Below, piece after piece: positions 19,422 to 27,910 of a stretch of 64,000 nt of DNA. The notes beneath the pieces were generated by a model, which worked only from the letters and a program-made list of their open reading frames with translations, ran no database searches and had not been told where the DNA came from. The position numbers and the translations under genes were made by a program. How positions within the stretch are numbered: position 1 is the stretch's first letter; each line of letters opens with the position of its first letter. Source of the DNA: Pseudomonas sp. SID14000 (GTDB taxonomy: Bacteria > Pseudomonadota > Gammaproteobacteria > Pseudomonadales > Pseudomonadaceae); assembly GCF_002165135.1 (NCBI RefSeq), contig NZ_NFZQ01000005.1:62001-126000 (forward strand), written 5' to 3'.

Positions 19422-20615
19422 ATGTACCATAACCCTCCTTCCTCGTACCAAATACGTCGCTTTGTTCGCGACCATGAAATTTGCCCTTATCTCTTGCGAG
19501 ACGGTGTCCCACTCATTCTTCCTAGCCTCTGGGTAGAGGAGCTAAGGATTGCCGCGCGACCTAATACTCTTGAAAGCTATTTGAGAGACCTATCAATAGT
19601 TTATAAATGGGCGGAATTTGAAGCCATTGATATTGAAGAGCGCTTCTCAAGCTTCAGAGGATTTTCCACCCCAGAGCTAACTTCTATCGCACAGAAACTC
19701 TGTACTACCAAGAGTGGGCCAGCAAGTCGCTCAACATGCCAACGTCGACTTGAAGCTTTCAGGGACTATATCAAATTCAGTTACGATTACAATATAGAAA
19801 ACGCCAAATTGTCGCTCATAGAGCAAGCTCAGGCTGAAAAAAATCGCGACAATCAGTTAAAAAAACTCACAAAAAGAATGACCCGCCATTCAAACCTATC
19901 CCCTGAGCCCCGATGCTCTACCGACCTTACTAAATCAGAGGTAGATGTCATTCTAGCTGCAATAGACCCTGGCTCCCCTAGCAACTGCTTCAAAGAAGAA
20001 AGAGTAAAAGTGAGGAACTTTGCACTCATTGCTCTTGCCTTGGAAACATTTGCCAGACGGAGTGAGCTTGTTTTGCTCGAAACGACAGACCTAGATCTGG
20101 GGTACGAACCTACCGTAACGATCAAAAAGCCCACGACGGTTAATCAGCTCAAAAGAAGAGATGGCGCGAGCATGAAAACAAGAGGCCGCATAATTCCAAT
20201 CTCCCTGGAGCTTGCGAGTGTCTTGAGGTTCTACCTTGATCATGTAAGGGATGAGTTTCTTATACCGAAGCGCCCGACGACGTCCCTATTTCTGAGTTCT
20301 CGCGATGGTAGACGTATAGCAGCGATGAGCCTCAACCATATTTTGAAAAAAGTTTCTCAGATTCCAGAAATCAAACAGCTGGGAGTTAGAATCCATCCAC
20401 ATGGCCTCAGATCAACAGGCGCAACTGAAATAAGGCGAAAAATCGATGCTAATGGCGTTTCTTCCGGCATTATGATGGAGGAGGTGTTGAGCTATTTGGG
20501 CGGATGGGTCTCAGGCAGCCCGATGGTACGGCGCTACACGAAAACCGCTCTTTCTGAGAAGCTGGGAGCAATGGTTAGGGGTAAGAAAGCAGTTCTGGAA
20601 AGGCTAACCCCATAA
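19422..20615 (+). CDS. ginA: tyrosine recombinase, GinA-like
   Basis: A 397-residue site-specific tyrosine recombinase. The catalytic set is visible: R213 ([10 protein letters not shown]), K252 ([10 protein letters not shown]), H327-x-x-R330 ([10 protein letters not shown]), W362 in the second His/Trp position (GGWVSGSP) and nucleophile Y372. The N-terminal 180 residues form the core-binding region. The ATG lies only 11 bases inside the left terminal site, so the promoter must overlap the element end or lie in radC. Its stop overlaps the start of the next recombinase (TAATG). Probable job: integration and excision of the island together with the next three genes. Confidence 0.88.
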   Translation: MYHNPPSSYQIRRFVRDHEICPYLLRDGVPLILPSLWVEELRIAARPNTLESYLRDLSIVYKWAEFEAIDIEERFSSFRGFSTPELTSIAQKLCTTKSGPASRSTCQRRLEAFRDYIKFSYDYNIENAKLSLIEQAQAEKNRDNQLKKLTKRMTRHSNLSPEPRCSTDLTKSEVDVILAAIDPGSPSNCFKEERVKVRNFALIALALETFARRSELVLLETTDLDLGYEPTVTIKKPTTVNQLKRRDGASMKTRGRIIPISLELASVLRFYLDHVRDEFLIPKRPTTSLFLSSRDGRRIAAMSLNHILKKVSQIPEIKQLGVRIHPHGLRSTGATEIRRKIDANGVSSGIMMEEVLSYLGGWVSGSPMVRRYTKTALSEKLGAMVRGKKAVLERLTP

Positions 20616-22246
20616 TGAACGAGCCGACATTAAACCCAGTAAAACTGGCTGAGAGCGTCGCCCTTACCTACGGAGTCGAAACCGAAGCCTATCCCAGTAC
20701 ACTTATAACAGTTTACGGTCAAGTCGTGGACCTTGTCGACAGCACCGGAGACTGGGCCAAGAATCTACATTTCGAACATTTAGCTTATGTTTCTCGCAAA
20801 GTCACGTGGGGTGAGCGATTCCACGATAATGATTACGTTGAGTGGATTATTCGTGGATGGACGATTGATAGCTTGGAGCGAAATTTGAACGTCACAGCCA
20901 TTGCTGTCGTGCGGTCAAAGATAGCTGCTCTTGAGATCTATGGATCAACCGGCAATGACATCGCTGAAGCACTTTTTCAATGGTGTGAAAAATTAGTACA
21001 CGAAGGGGCAGCAAGTACCGATTACGCCCCGGCTGCATCGGCAAGATCCTTGTATGAATGGGGGCTTGAGGAAGATTTAGTTGGTTTCAGCGAGCATCGA
21101 CTATTTTCATTGGCCCAAGTTCGTAGAGCACGCCAAAGCACTGGCGCATTAGTCAGCATGCAAGATACAGACTTCGGGCCTTTTACTAGAACTGAGCTAT
21201 CTTTCATAGAAGAAGCTATGAAGAGCTTCGTCGAAGTCACTACAGCCGAAAGAGCCGCTTATTACCTGGCTAGGGACTGGGGGCTTCGACCAATTCAAAT
21301 GGCGCTGCTGCATATTGAAGATTTAGGAGTAGACGAACTTGGTCCGTTTATTTCTGTACCGTGCGTAAAAGGAACTAAACGATCAATTCTAAGGCGAGCG
21401 AAAAGCAATTTTGTAAGACGATATATCGCCGACGACACTGCCGAAGCAATCCAGTGCCACATCCCGACAGCACAAACAGTTGCGGAAAATATGCGCACTA
21501 GAATCAGCTTATATATAGGCGAGAAAAAAGCAGCAAAACTGGGTACACCTTTGTTCCCTGCGAAGGCGCGCAGCGACCTAAGAATACAACGTTACTGTCG
21601 CAATGAAAAATTACTACCATACGCATTACATTGCGACTCGCACTCAATATCAAAGATGATGCGAGACCTTACCTATAAACTTAGAATACCAAGGACCAAG
21701 GACCGTTCAAGAGAAACTGATGATTACTACTTGAACATATCCGCTTATAGATTCCGGCGTACCAAGGGAACCAGCATGGTACTCGCTGGAGCCACACCCG
21801 AAGAGGTTGCTGAAGCGCTGGATCACGTCAGCGTCGACTCAATAAAATATTACTTTCGATACAACCTAGAGCTTCATGACTTTATAAATCGAGTCCATTC
21901 CGAAAGCCCTGATATTGTTAGAGCAGTTGAGGCGTGGCAAGGGCGCCTGACCAACGCCAACGAAACCTTGTCTAGTGAAATCAATATAGGCAACCTTGGT
22001 AAGTGTACACGTGGGTCTGCCTGCCCCTTTCACCCCACCGTAAGTTGCTATTCTTGCGTAAATTTCAGACCAAACAAAAACGCGAACCACAGGCAAGCAC
22101 TGGTTGACATCGAAGAATTCCAAGCCTTGATGACTGATACTTCAACAGGTCCAATCAGCCAGCAACTAGAAGTAGCTATACACGGCGCTAAATCATTAAT
22201 ACTGGCTATTGAATATGAAGCTAGGGGAAAGAATGCAGCCTCTTGA
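20615..22246 (+). CDS. ginB: tyrosine recombinase, GinB-like, with Cys-rich tail
   Basis: A 543-residue recombinase-family protein. The first Arg is R225 (DWGLRPIQMALL). The HxxR box is altered to Y378-R-F-R381, followed by H404 (LDHVSVDS) and candidate nucleophile Y413. The C-terminus holds C464, C470, H473, C478 and C481 (CTRGSACPFHPTVSCYSC), which looks like a metal site. Its ATG overlaps the ginA stop, so the two are probably translationally coupled. The loss of the first catalytic His may make it a structural partner or a weaker catalyst; this is inference. Confidence 0.86.
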   Translation: MNEPTLNPVKLAESVALTYGVETEAYPSTLITVYGQVVDLVDSTGDWAKNLHFEHLAYVSRKVTWGERFHDNDYVEWIIRGWTIDSLERNLNVTAIAVVRSKIAALEIYGSTGNDIAEALFQWCEKLVHEGAASTDYAPAASARSLYEWGLEEDLVGFSEHRLFSLAQVRRARQSTGALVSMQDTDFGPFTRTELSFIEEAMKSFVEVTTAERAAYYLARDWGLRPIQMALLHIEDLGVDELGPFISVPCVKGTKRSILRRAKSNFVRRYIADDTAEAIQCHIPTAQTVAENMRTRISLYIGEKKAAKLGTPLFPAKARSDLRIQRYCRNEKLLPYALHCDSHSISKMMRDLTYKLRIPRTKDRSRETDDYYLNISAYRFRRTKGTSMVLAGATPEEVAEALDHVSVDSIKYYFRYNLELHDFINRVHSESPDIVRAVEAWQGRLTNANETLSSEINIGNLGKCTRGSACPFHPTVSCYSCVNFRPNKNANHRQALVDIEEFQALMTDTSTGPISQQLEVAIHGAKSLILAIEYEARGKNAAS

Positions 22247-24602
22247 TATCCTCAATCACATATACGCGAACGCAAAATTGGTTTTCCTGCAACTTTCTGC
22301 GAAAGGTATTGTATCAGGATCGTTCAGTGACGAATCTTGGGGATATAAAGGGCATAGGCTGCTTTTTTCCGAGATTGGGTCGGGCCGGAAGGCGAAAACT
22401 TCAAAGTCAGATTTGAGCGACACAGCTGGAAAAATAGCTCGATGCTATACCGTCAGAAACATTCTTGATAAAAGCTCTCCTAGCTTAGTAATTTGCCGCC
22501 TTAATAGCTTCCGATGGCTAGCCCTCACCGTGGGTAACAATGACCATCTATGGATAAATTTTTCGCGCGCCACATTAAATTCTACAATTCTAAACATTAA
22601 GTCTGTGAGCACTATCACAACCGCGTACCACCGAGCCTGCAGCCTTACAAACTTTGTGAAATATCTAAACAATTTGACATACTCAACCAATGGCCGAGAC
22701 CACCGCTTCATTGAGAAAATAATAAATTGGAAGCATGGAATTGAAAACCCTATACGTTCAACTCTCGACATAACCTCAAGCGAGCACAAGCTGAAAAGAG
22801 AAGCGCTATTCGAGGAAAATATCCATCTGGCGATTTCTCAAGCCCGGTCTTTGTTAAAAGCAAATCCGTCGCTAGAGCCTGCTCTTGGGTACGATCGAAT
22901 TCGCCTGGAGTCACTATGTTTCGCAATGGCATTAGGCTTGCGCGTCGGCGAAGTATGTAGCCTACCAAAGCGAGCTGTTAAGAAAGACGAGACAACAGGA
23001 CATCATTATTCTTTAATCGCAACTGAAAAAGGAGCTCTACCCTCCGCCACTGCTCTGGCAGACATATGGGTGGAACCCATTAATGAAGCCTTTACTTATT
23101 TGCTTGATTCTTGCGAAGGCCCCAGAGCGCGAGCCAAGGAGATCGAGGCTTCGGGTTTTTCCTTCGTAAAAAAGATGTTGGCAGAGTATCGACAAATAAA
23201 TCCCTTAACGCCCAACAGGATCGCGCAACTCGATACAGCTGAGCTTCCTCATGAGGAGCATTATTTCATTGATGAGCTCGTCGCTACGTTCTCCGTATCT
23301 GCCAAAGAGTTCTCGCAGGGAGGGAGACGAAATAGCTGCGCTGTCCCGCTCCCACGTGAAGGGGCTGCAAAGCTCGTAGCATGGCTGGACGAACGATTTA
23401 ACAATTGGGATTGGTCTTCTTACTCAAAAAACTTTGGCGGTTACAAGCTACTGTGGGGCGATATATCGACATATTCCGGCGCATCAGCTTCATCTATAAA
23501 CAAATCAAATTGGTTTATTGCCGACCTAAGGAAATTGCTGGAGGAGATGACGGACGAGGGGATCTTTGACCCGGCGCACATCGTAAATGACCAGTCAAAG
23601 TGGCACAACCAATGGACTGATGTAAAGCGATCCGCTCTTAGCAACACTGGCGGTAAATCATGCGTGGCGATAAATATTGAAAAACTCATAGACCAATTAA
23701 AGACTCGATATGCCGGATTTCTTGCCGCCCACTTCAACGAAGAATTTGATGGCGAGGGAAACAAAACAGCTGACGGGTACCAAGGTAACAATGTTCGAGT
23801 AGGCATGGAAAAGAAGCTTAGCGAACATCTTATTGTGGTTTGGGAGAACCATTTCTCAGGCGGCGCTGAGCTGGGTATCATTCCGCGGCCGATTCTGCGC
23901 TCTGATTACTACAACTATTTATGTGATAAGGGCCAAAAAATCACCGCATTCAAACGGCTTGGCATTTTAGATGAGCGAGGCGCGCCTTATTCTTTCAGTC
24001 CTCACGCTATCAGAAGGTGGGTCACCACAGCTATTTTGCGATCAGGCCCCTCTGAGGCCGCAGTCGACCTATGGATGGGACGCGCCCCCAGGCAGACAAG
24101 GCATTATGATTATCGAACAGCCAAAGAACGGGCAGAGTATGCGAGGAGCAAATATATGCGTCCCAATAACTTGCCGAATGATTTTCTGGGCAGGTCAGTC
24201 GTTAGATGGCGAGAAAATGACATGGAGGAAAACCAGATTGAGTTTCTCATATCTGAAAAGCTTAGAGCACTTCACTTTACCCCTTGGGGTACCTGCTCGC
24301 GGGAACTATATGTCTCACCATGCGACAAAGGCCTGATGTGCGTCCGAGGATACGGCACTTCTGGCGCTTGCACTTCGTTTCAGGTAGACCTTGAAGACCA
24401 AGAAGCAAAACATGCAATCATTAAGCTTCGTGACAAGTATTTTTTAATGCTTAGCTCCCTCGATGCCAATTATAAATGCGTTTCCAGCAGTATTTTGGCC
24501 GAACTTAATAACGCCGAACCTTTGGATCAGCATATTGCATTTGCAGCCGATATAGTTAGAAGCTGCGACACTATCATCGCAGAATATGGAGATGGTGTTT
24601 GA
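22233..24602 (+). CDS. ginC: large tyrosine recombinase, GinC-like
   Basis: A 789-residue protein, the largest of the trio. Catalytic-type residues: R237 (LGLRVGEVCSLP), H591-x-x-R594 (SPHAIRRWVTTAIL) and Y625 or Y627 (MGRAPRQTRHYDYRT), with Arg in the usual second His position. A Cys-containing tail (SPCDKGLMCVRGYGTSGACTSF) may bind metal. I chose the ATG at 22233 because AGGGGA lies just upstream; a TTG at 22209 and an ATG at 22215 in the same frame are alternatives. It overlaps the end of ginB by 14 bases, consistent with one operon. Confidence 0.85.
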   Translation: MQPLDILNHIYANAKLVFLQLSAKGIVSGSFSDESWGYKGHRLLFSEIGSGRKAKTSKSDLSDTAGKIARCYTVRNILDKSSPSLVICRLNSFRWLALTVGNNDHLWINFSRATLNSTILNIKSVSTITTAYHRACSLTNFVKYLNNLTYSTNGRDHRFIEKIINWKHGIENPIRSTLDITSSEHKLKREALFEENIHLAISQARSLLKANPSLEPALGYDRIRLESLCFAMALGLRVGEVCSLPKRAVKKDETTGHHYSLIATEKGALPSATALADIWVEPINEAFTYLLDSCEGPRARAKEIEASGFSFVKKMLAEYRQINPLTPNRIAQLDTAELPHEEHYFIDELVATFSVSAKEFSQGGRRNSCAVPLPREGAAKLVAWLDERFNNWDWSSYSKNFGGYKLLWGDISTYSGASASSINKSNWFIADLRKLLEEMTDEGIFDPAHIVNDQSKWHNQWTDVKRSALSNTGGKSCVAINIEKLIDQLKTRYAGFLAAHFNEEFDGEGNKTADGYQGNNVRVGMEKKLSEHLIVVWENHFSGGAELGIIPRPILRSDYYNYLCDKGQKITAFKRLGILDERGAPYSFSPHAIRRWVTTAILRSGPSEAAVDLWMGRAPRQTRHYDYRTAKERAEYARSKYMRPNNLPNDFLGRSVVRWRENDMEENQIEFLISEKLRALHFTPWGTCSRELYVSPCDKGLMCVRGYGTSGACTSFQVDLEDQEAKHAIIKLRDKYFLMLSSLDANYKCVSSSILAELNNAEPLDQHIAFAADIVRSCDTIIAEYGDGV

Positions 24603-24603
24603 T

Positions 24604-25026
24604 ATGGTTACACTCAAAGATTGGCGCAAAAAAGCGCACACCATTTTAGACGAACACATCGTCAACAGATCATTACGCCGATTAACTAAAGAATCACTCG
24701 CGAAAGAACTCGGGATATCCCGTCAAACCCTTTGGCGCGATAAGTCCGTAATGGATAAATTTGAGAAATATCGAGCAGGGTCCCGACTAGCTCCAAAGAG
24801 GAGACCACAGGAGTTACGCATCGCAGAACTTGAGGCAATTGTTTCACAATTAAAAAACGAAAATGGAATTTTGATTCTTAGCTTTATTCTCGCGTGCAAC
24901 AAACTAAGAGAGAACAATCATGACCCACGCTTATACTTCAGCGAAGTTGCAACTGACATTGAAAAGCATTTCCCTTCATTCACCCCCGATCAGCTTTATG
25001 ATCAGTATAAAAAAAACCCAAAATAA
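24604..25026 (+). CDS. ginD: small HTH protein of the recombinase operon, GinD-like
   Basis: A 140-residue protein with a helix-turn-helix (TKESLAKELGISRQTLWRDKSVMDKFEKY, about residues 28-56) and a following coiled-coil stretch (LRIAELEAIVSQLKNENGILI). It starts one base after the ginC stop (ATG 24604 with GGTG five bases upstream; ATGs at 24592 and 24586 are possible). Size, order and HTH match the fourth gene of GInt operons and resemble Tn554 TnpC, which assists recombination and sets its directionality. The exact role is unproved. Confidence 0.8.
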   Translation: MVTLKDWRKKAHTILDEHIVNRSLRRLTKESLAKELGISRQTLWRDKSVMDKFEKYRAGSRLAPKRRPQELRIAELEAIVSQLKNENGILILSFILACNKLRENNHDPRLYFSEVATDIEKHFPSFTPDQLYDQYKKNPK

Positions 25027-25433
25027 TCTAAATTCTAGATCAATACCGAGGACTCACAAACGTGGGCGGCTTAAGCTACCGAGGCTGGGGCGGCGCCTTC
25101 ACACCACATGTGGTTTGGTTACCATTGACGTTCTCAGTCACATAGGGAACGCGAACAGGTTCGCCCATAACTTTGATAAGAAAGAGAACGAGCGCTCAGC
25201 GGGAAACCGAGCGTTTGCTGTAGTAAAACAGCCTGCTTATGGGCAAAGCCTTTCAGGCTTCTGGTGATTGTAGAGCGGCGGTGAACTCGTTGCGGCCTAT
25301 TTTTGTAGTGTAACCGCGCTGCCTCCATAACTGGGTGAAAGTCGATTCCTGCTACTGATAGTCGCTAGCCAGATCATCGCCTCAGCCCTACAAGATCATT
25401 TTGGTAGATGGAAAAATCGAGGTCTTGACTGAG
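25027..25433. other. non-coding stretch after the recombinase operon
   Basis: 407 bases between the end of the ginD-like gene and the convergent 208-residue gene. I see no convincing frame, tRNA or strong terminator. A weak dyad AAAGCCTTTCAGGCTT lies near 25247-25262. A frame at 24920-25267 overlaps ginD in another phase and has no protein-like features. Confidence 0.55.
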
Positions 25434-26060
25434 TTACTGTCTATCTAGAGGGTAGATTGAGATGAGAGCTTGCAAGCTCTCAGGAGCCGCGTCCGACCAA
25501 GTCTGGTCCTGCACATCCGTCAGCGCGCGCTGAGTTGAAATAGGCTCAAGTACCTGTTTCGTTGAATCGTAGGTGCAAACGTGAAGGCCTAGCTCTATCG
25601 CACGAGACACCTGCCGGAACCAGTAAAATTTTCCGTTACCCATGAGCGCATCCTCCGTGAAGAGAAGGTCATAGTCGTGAACGAGATAGCTATAAAGCAC
25701 CGCTCGAGAAATATCTCGAAGCACTTGCGAATGGCGCATACTTGCCGATCGCCAGACCCGATGTCTTGCGACGGGTCGGCTACTCGCTGCAGGAATCTGC
25801 AGTAGCGTTACTTTCGCATAATAAGCCACCGAGAATTCGACGTCATCCACCAGGGCGATCTCGAACTCATGTCCACCCACCTCATCCAGCCGGTGGTCGA
25901 CACGAATCAAGCGGTAGCCAGACTCGATACTGAATTCCGCCTTCTCACCGATATCGCTGATCCCAACAGCTCCAGTAAGAGCTGTGTATAAAGCAGAATT
26001 GTCCGCAGAGCACGAGCATTGCTCTGGGAGCTCATCGCATTCGTTGTTAGCAAAAGGCAT
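25434..26060 (-). CDS. unrecognised 208-residue island protein
   Basis: I do not recognise this protein. It is acidic at the N-terminus, with a short Cys pair (ECDELPEQCSCSA), and has a C-terminal alpha/beta-looking region (LRDISRAVLYSYLVHDYDLLFTEDALMGNGKFYWFRQVSRAIELGLHVCTYD) reminiscent of small uncharacterised phage proteins. No membrane segments or signal peptide are seen. The ribosome site is weak (GAGG 12 bases upstream). It is the last of three minus-strand genes reading from 26674. Codon use is typical of a real gene, but function is unknown. Confidence 0.62.
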   Translation of the reverse strand: MPFANNECDELPEQCSCSADNSALYTALTGAVGISDIGEKAEFSIESGYRLIRVDHRLDEVGGHEFEIALVDDVEFSVAYYAKVTLLQIPAASSRPVARHRVWRSASMRHSQVLRDISRAVLYSYLVHDYDLLFTEDALMGNGKFYWFRQVSRAIELGLHVCTYDSTKQVLEPISTQRALTDVQDQTWSDAAPESLQALISIYPLDRQ

Positions 26061-26244
26061 AAACGGTTGCCTCGTTGAAAGGTGAATTCATTTCGCTGGG
26101 CAGATCAAGATAGTTGACACGCGTAGCTGGAGCAATCGCCAATGACGGCAGCAGCATTTTGTTGGCTACGATCAGCGCATCGAACTGCTATTTAGCAGAT
26201 TTAACTCAATCGCTTCAGCCGCTAGCGCATGATACTTTCGCCGA

Positions 26245-26445
26245 TTAGTGATCGGTACCGCCGGCAAGGCCGAAGACTCTCATTTGGTAGTCTGTTACAG
26301 ACTGGAACATAGACTCAGCAATCATACGTAGCCTTTCTACTTCGATCGCAGGCGCGCCTGAATCCTGAGCCTTGTGGTATCGGCGCATTGCCTCAACCGC
26401 CTCGGTGTAGGCTGGGTGATCAGGCAGCAGGAATTCGATTTTCAT
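26245..26445 (-). CDS. small island protein, paralogue of the gene upstream
   Basis: A 66-residue helical-looking protein (MKIEFLLPDHPAYTEAVEAMRRYHKAQDSGAPAIEVERLRMIAESMFQSVTDYQMRVFGL). It is clearly related to the protein at 26465-26674: both share AxEAxRxxxxAQDxGAPxxEVERLxxxAxSxxxxVxDxQ. It starts 19 bases after the stop of that gene. The ATG at 26445 is the only sensible start; the frame upstream overlaps the other gene. Function is unknown; the pair looks like a tandem duplication. Confidence 0.65.
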   Translation of the reverse strand: MKIEFLLPDHPAYTEAVEAMRRYHKAQDSGAPAIEVERLRMIAESMFQSVTDYQMRVFGLAGGTDH

Positions 26446-26464
26446 TGAAATCAGCGCTTCAGAG

Positions 26465-26674
26465 TTAGTGTATCGAGTCGGGTAGGGTGCCGGTCTCCAG
26501 CAACTGGAAATCCACGACGGCGTGATATAGAGAGTCTGCCAACAATCCAAGGCGCTCTACCTCTTCACGAGGAGCACCTAAATCCTGAGCAGTTCGATGT
26601 GCTCTTATCGCTTCAAGGGCTTCACGCAGCAGCGGCTCACCGGCTTTAGCCATGCCTTCCAATGTTCGCTTCAT
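26465..26674 (-). CDS. small island protein, upstream paralogue
   Basis: A 69-residue protein (MKRTLEGMAKAGEPLLREALEAIRAHRTAQDLGAPREEVERLGLLADSLYHAVVDFQLLETG) predicted to be almost all helical and to pair with, or be redundant to, the protein at 26245-26445. A GGGGACGGGGATG context precedes the start. No known domain is recognised; small helical proteins with an AQDxGAP-x2-EVERL core occur in Pseudomonas accessory DNA in my recollection, without assigned function. Confidence 0.65.
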   Translation of the reverse strand: MKRTLEGMAKAGEPLLREALEAIRAHRTAQDLGAPREEVERLGLLADSLYHAVVDFQLLETGTLPDSIH

Positions 26675-27040
26675 CCCCGTCCCCTCACGCCAGATTAAGA
26701 CATTATAGGGCGCTAGCGAAGGCCGAGGATGGGATATACCGCCAGCAGGGTTGGTTCAACCGATTGCGCGCGCTAGCCGTCGAGATCGCTGACACATAAA
26801 TACTTCGTGGGACAGACGATCGAAAGGCCAAGGAGTCGAATGATGGCGGATCCTAGCACCATAGCACAGAGTTCCATGATGGAACTTTTTCACGAAATGG
26901 GCGGCATCGTCACACCCATTTCAGACTGCACCGAGCTGACTTGATGCGAGGAGGTCTCCTTGATCCTAACCAAAAGGCCAAGCCCTGACCGTTGGCATGG
27001 AGTGCTAATCGTGAGCGAGACGACGATCCGGGAAGGATCA
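26675..27040. other. mostly non-coding gap with one possible micro-ORF
   Basis: 366 bases between divergently ending units. It contains an odd palindrome GTTCCATGATGGAAC (26875-26889) followed by five T residues, and the possible 34-codon frame at 26840-26944. Otherwise I see nothing. Confidence 0.5.
26840..26944 (+). CDS. possible 34-residue micro-protein
   Basis: A short frame MMADPSTIAQSSMMELFHEM followed by GGIVTPISDCTELT and a TGA stop. A good AAGGAG ribosome site sits 4 bases before the first ATG and 7 before the second. There is no homologue I recognise. It could equally be the head of a decayed longer gene. The palindrome GTTCCATGATGGAAC lies inside it. Confidence 0.3.
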   Translation: MMADPSTIAQSSMMELFHEMGGIVTPISDCTELT

Positions 27041-27313
27041 TTACCTCCCTAGGTCGCGCTTGATCTTGGAGAAAATCACCTCGATGTCAGCCTCCTCATC
27101 AACGAGAAGGAAGACTTCAGTAAGCAGGCTGAGTGGATGCACATCCATTTTCGCAGCGATTTCCACCAGTTTATCCAGGGTTGGGCTTTTAATACCACGC
27201 TCCAACGTGCTCATGTAGGTTCGGCTGCTCACATCAGCAAAATCTTCCTGTGTGAGACCACGCGCTGCTCTGGTCTTACGTAACGCCTGACCGAAGGCTT
27301 GCTTAAGCTCCAT
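27041..27313 (-). CDS. XRE-family repressor
   Basis: A 90-residue single-domain helix-turn-helix protein (LKQAFGQALRKTRAARGLTQEDFADVSSRTYMSTLERGIKSPTLDKLVEIAAKMDVHPLSLL), followed by a short acidic tail. It is divergent from the gene pair at 27404-28473, and the 90-base gap contains a promoter overlapped by repeated CTATAG boxes. The simplest reading is that it represses itself and that pair. No protease or inducer domain is present. Confidence 0.85.
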   Translation of the reverse strand: MELKQAFGQALRKTRAARGLTQEDFADVSSRTYMSTLERGIKSPTLDKLVEIAAKMDVHPLSLLTEVFLLVDEEADIEVIFSKIKRDLGR

Positions 27314-27349
27314 TTGCGTTCAATCCACAAAAGGAATTATCAAGCCTCT

Positions 27350-27378
27350 TTGAATCCTATAGGACTACAATCTATAGT
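27350..27378 (+). promoter_or_regulatory. sigma70 promoter with putative XRE operator
   Basis: TTGAAT (27350-27355), 17 bases, TATAGT (27373-27378). Two CTATAG boxes 15 bases apart (27357-27362 and 27372-27377) lie on it, the first within the palindrome TCCTATAGGA. A GGGAGG ribosome site and the ATG at 27404 follow. The location between a divergent XRE gene and its likely target suggests an operator. Confidence 0.6.
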
Positions 27379-27403
27379 GTTCATTTTGATTGGGAGGTGA
27401 AAA

Positions 27404-27910
27404 ATGCCGACTCTGCGAGTGGATGTGGAGATATTCCGCGAACGGGCGAGCTCCAACGATTCGTCGACATTTCTCGTTGTTTGTATTTTGGACCTCAGCG
27501 CTCAGGAGGATGTGATTGACGTAAAAATATGCCCAACAGGGCAGATCGCTCTCGACCTACTGAACAAGCTTGATAGACCAAATTCAGACGCGGCCGTAGT
27601 TGGTGTCCAGATTGCCCTGCCTCCTCAGCTGGGGACGGAGGGTGTTTGGACTGTGGAGCCTATCTTAGAATTCATGAGAATGGAGGTAGGAACGGCTAGT
27701 GGGCATTGCGATATCTATGCTTACCATGTCGCATCCGGTCGCTTCTTTGCAGATAACCAAGAAATTGCGCGCAGCAGCATCAAAAGCCAGCGAAGCATTT
27801 ACCAAGCATCCAACGTGGATACTGACGTAGACCCAGAATTGGAAGCTTTTCAGGCTTGGATAGCTCAATTGCTTAGTAAGTTGATGAATGAGCCTTGCGT
27901 GGAAATCTGA
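27404..27910 (+). CDS. unrecognised 168-residue island protein
   Basis: I do not recognise a domain. The sequence looks soluble and alpha/beta (MPTLRVDVEIFRERASSNDSSTFLVVCILDLSAQEDVIDVKICPTGQIALDLLNKL), with an acidic C-terminal helix (DPELEAFQAWIAQLLSKLMNEPCVEI). The start is well supported by GGGAGG 7 bases upstream and by the promoter at 27350. Its end overlaps the presumed TTG start of the following DUF2384-like gene by 16 bases, so the two are probably co-translated. A toxin-antitoxin or other two-component role is possible but unproved. Confidence 0.7.
   Translation: MPTLRVDVEIFRERASSNDSSTFLVVCILDLSAQEDVIDVKICPTGQIALDLLNKLDRPNSDAAVVGVQIALPPQLGTEGVWTVEPILEFMRMEVGTASGHCDIYAYHVASGRFFADNQEIARSSIKSQRSIYQASNVDTDVDPELEAFQAWIAQLLSKLMNEPCVEI

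Noticed and set aside
24920..25267. 115-codon frame overlapping the end of ginD
   Set aside because: No ribosome site, composition not protein-like, and half of it is antiphase to ginD.
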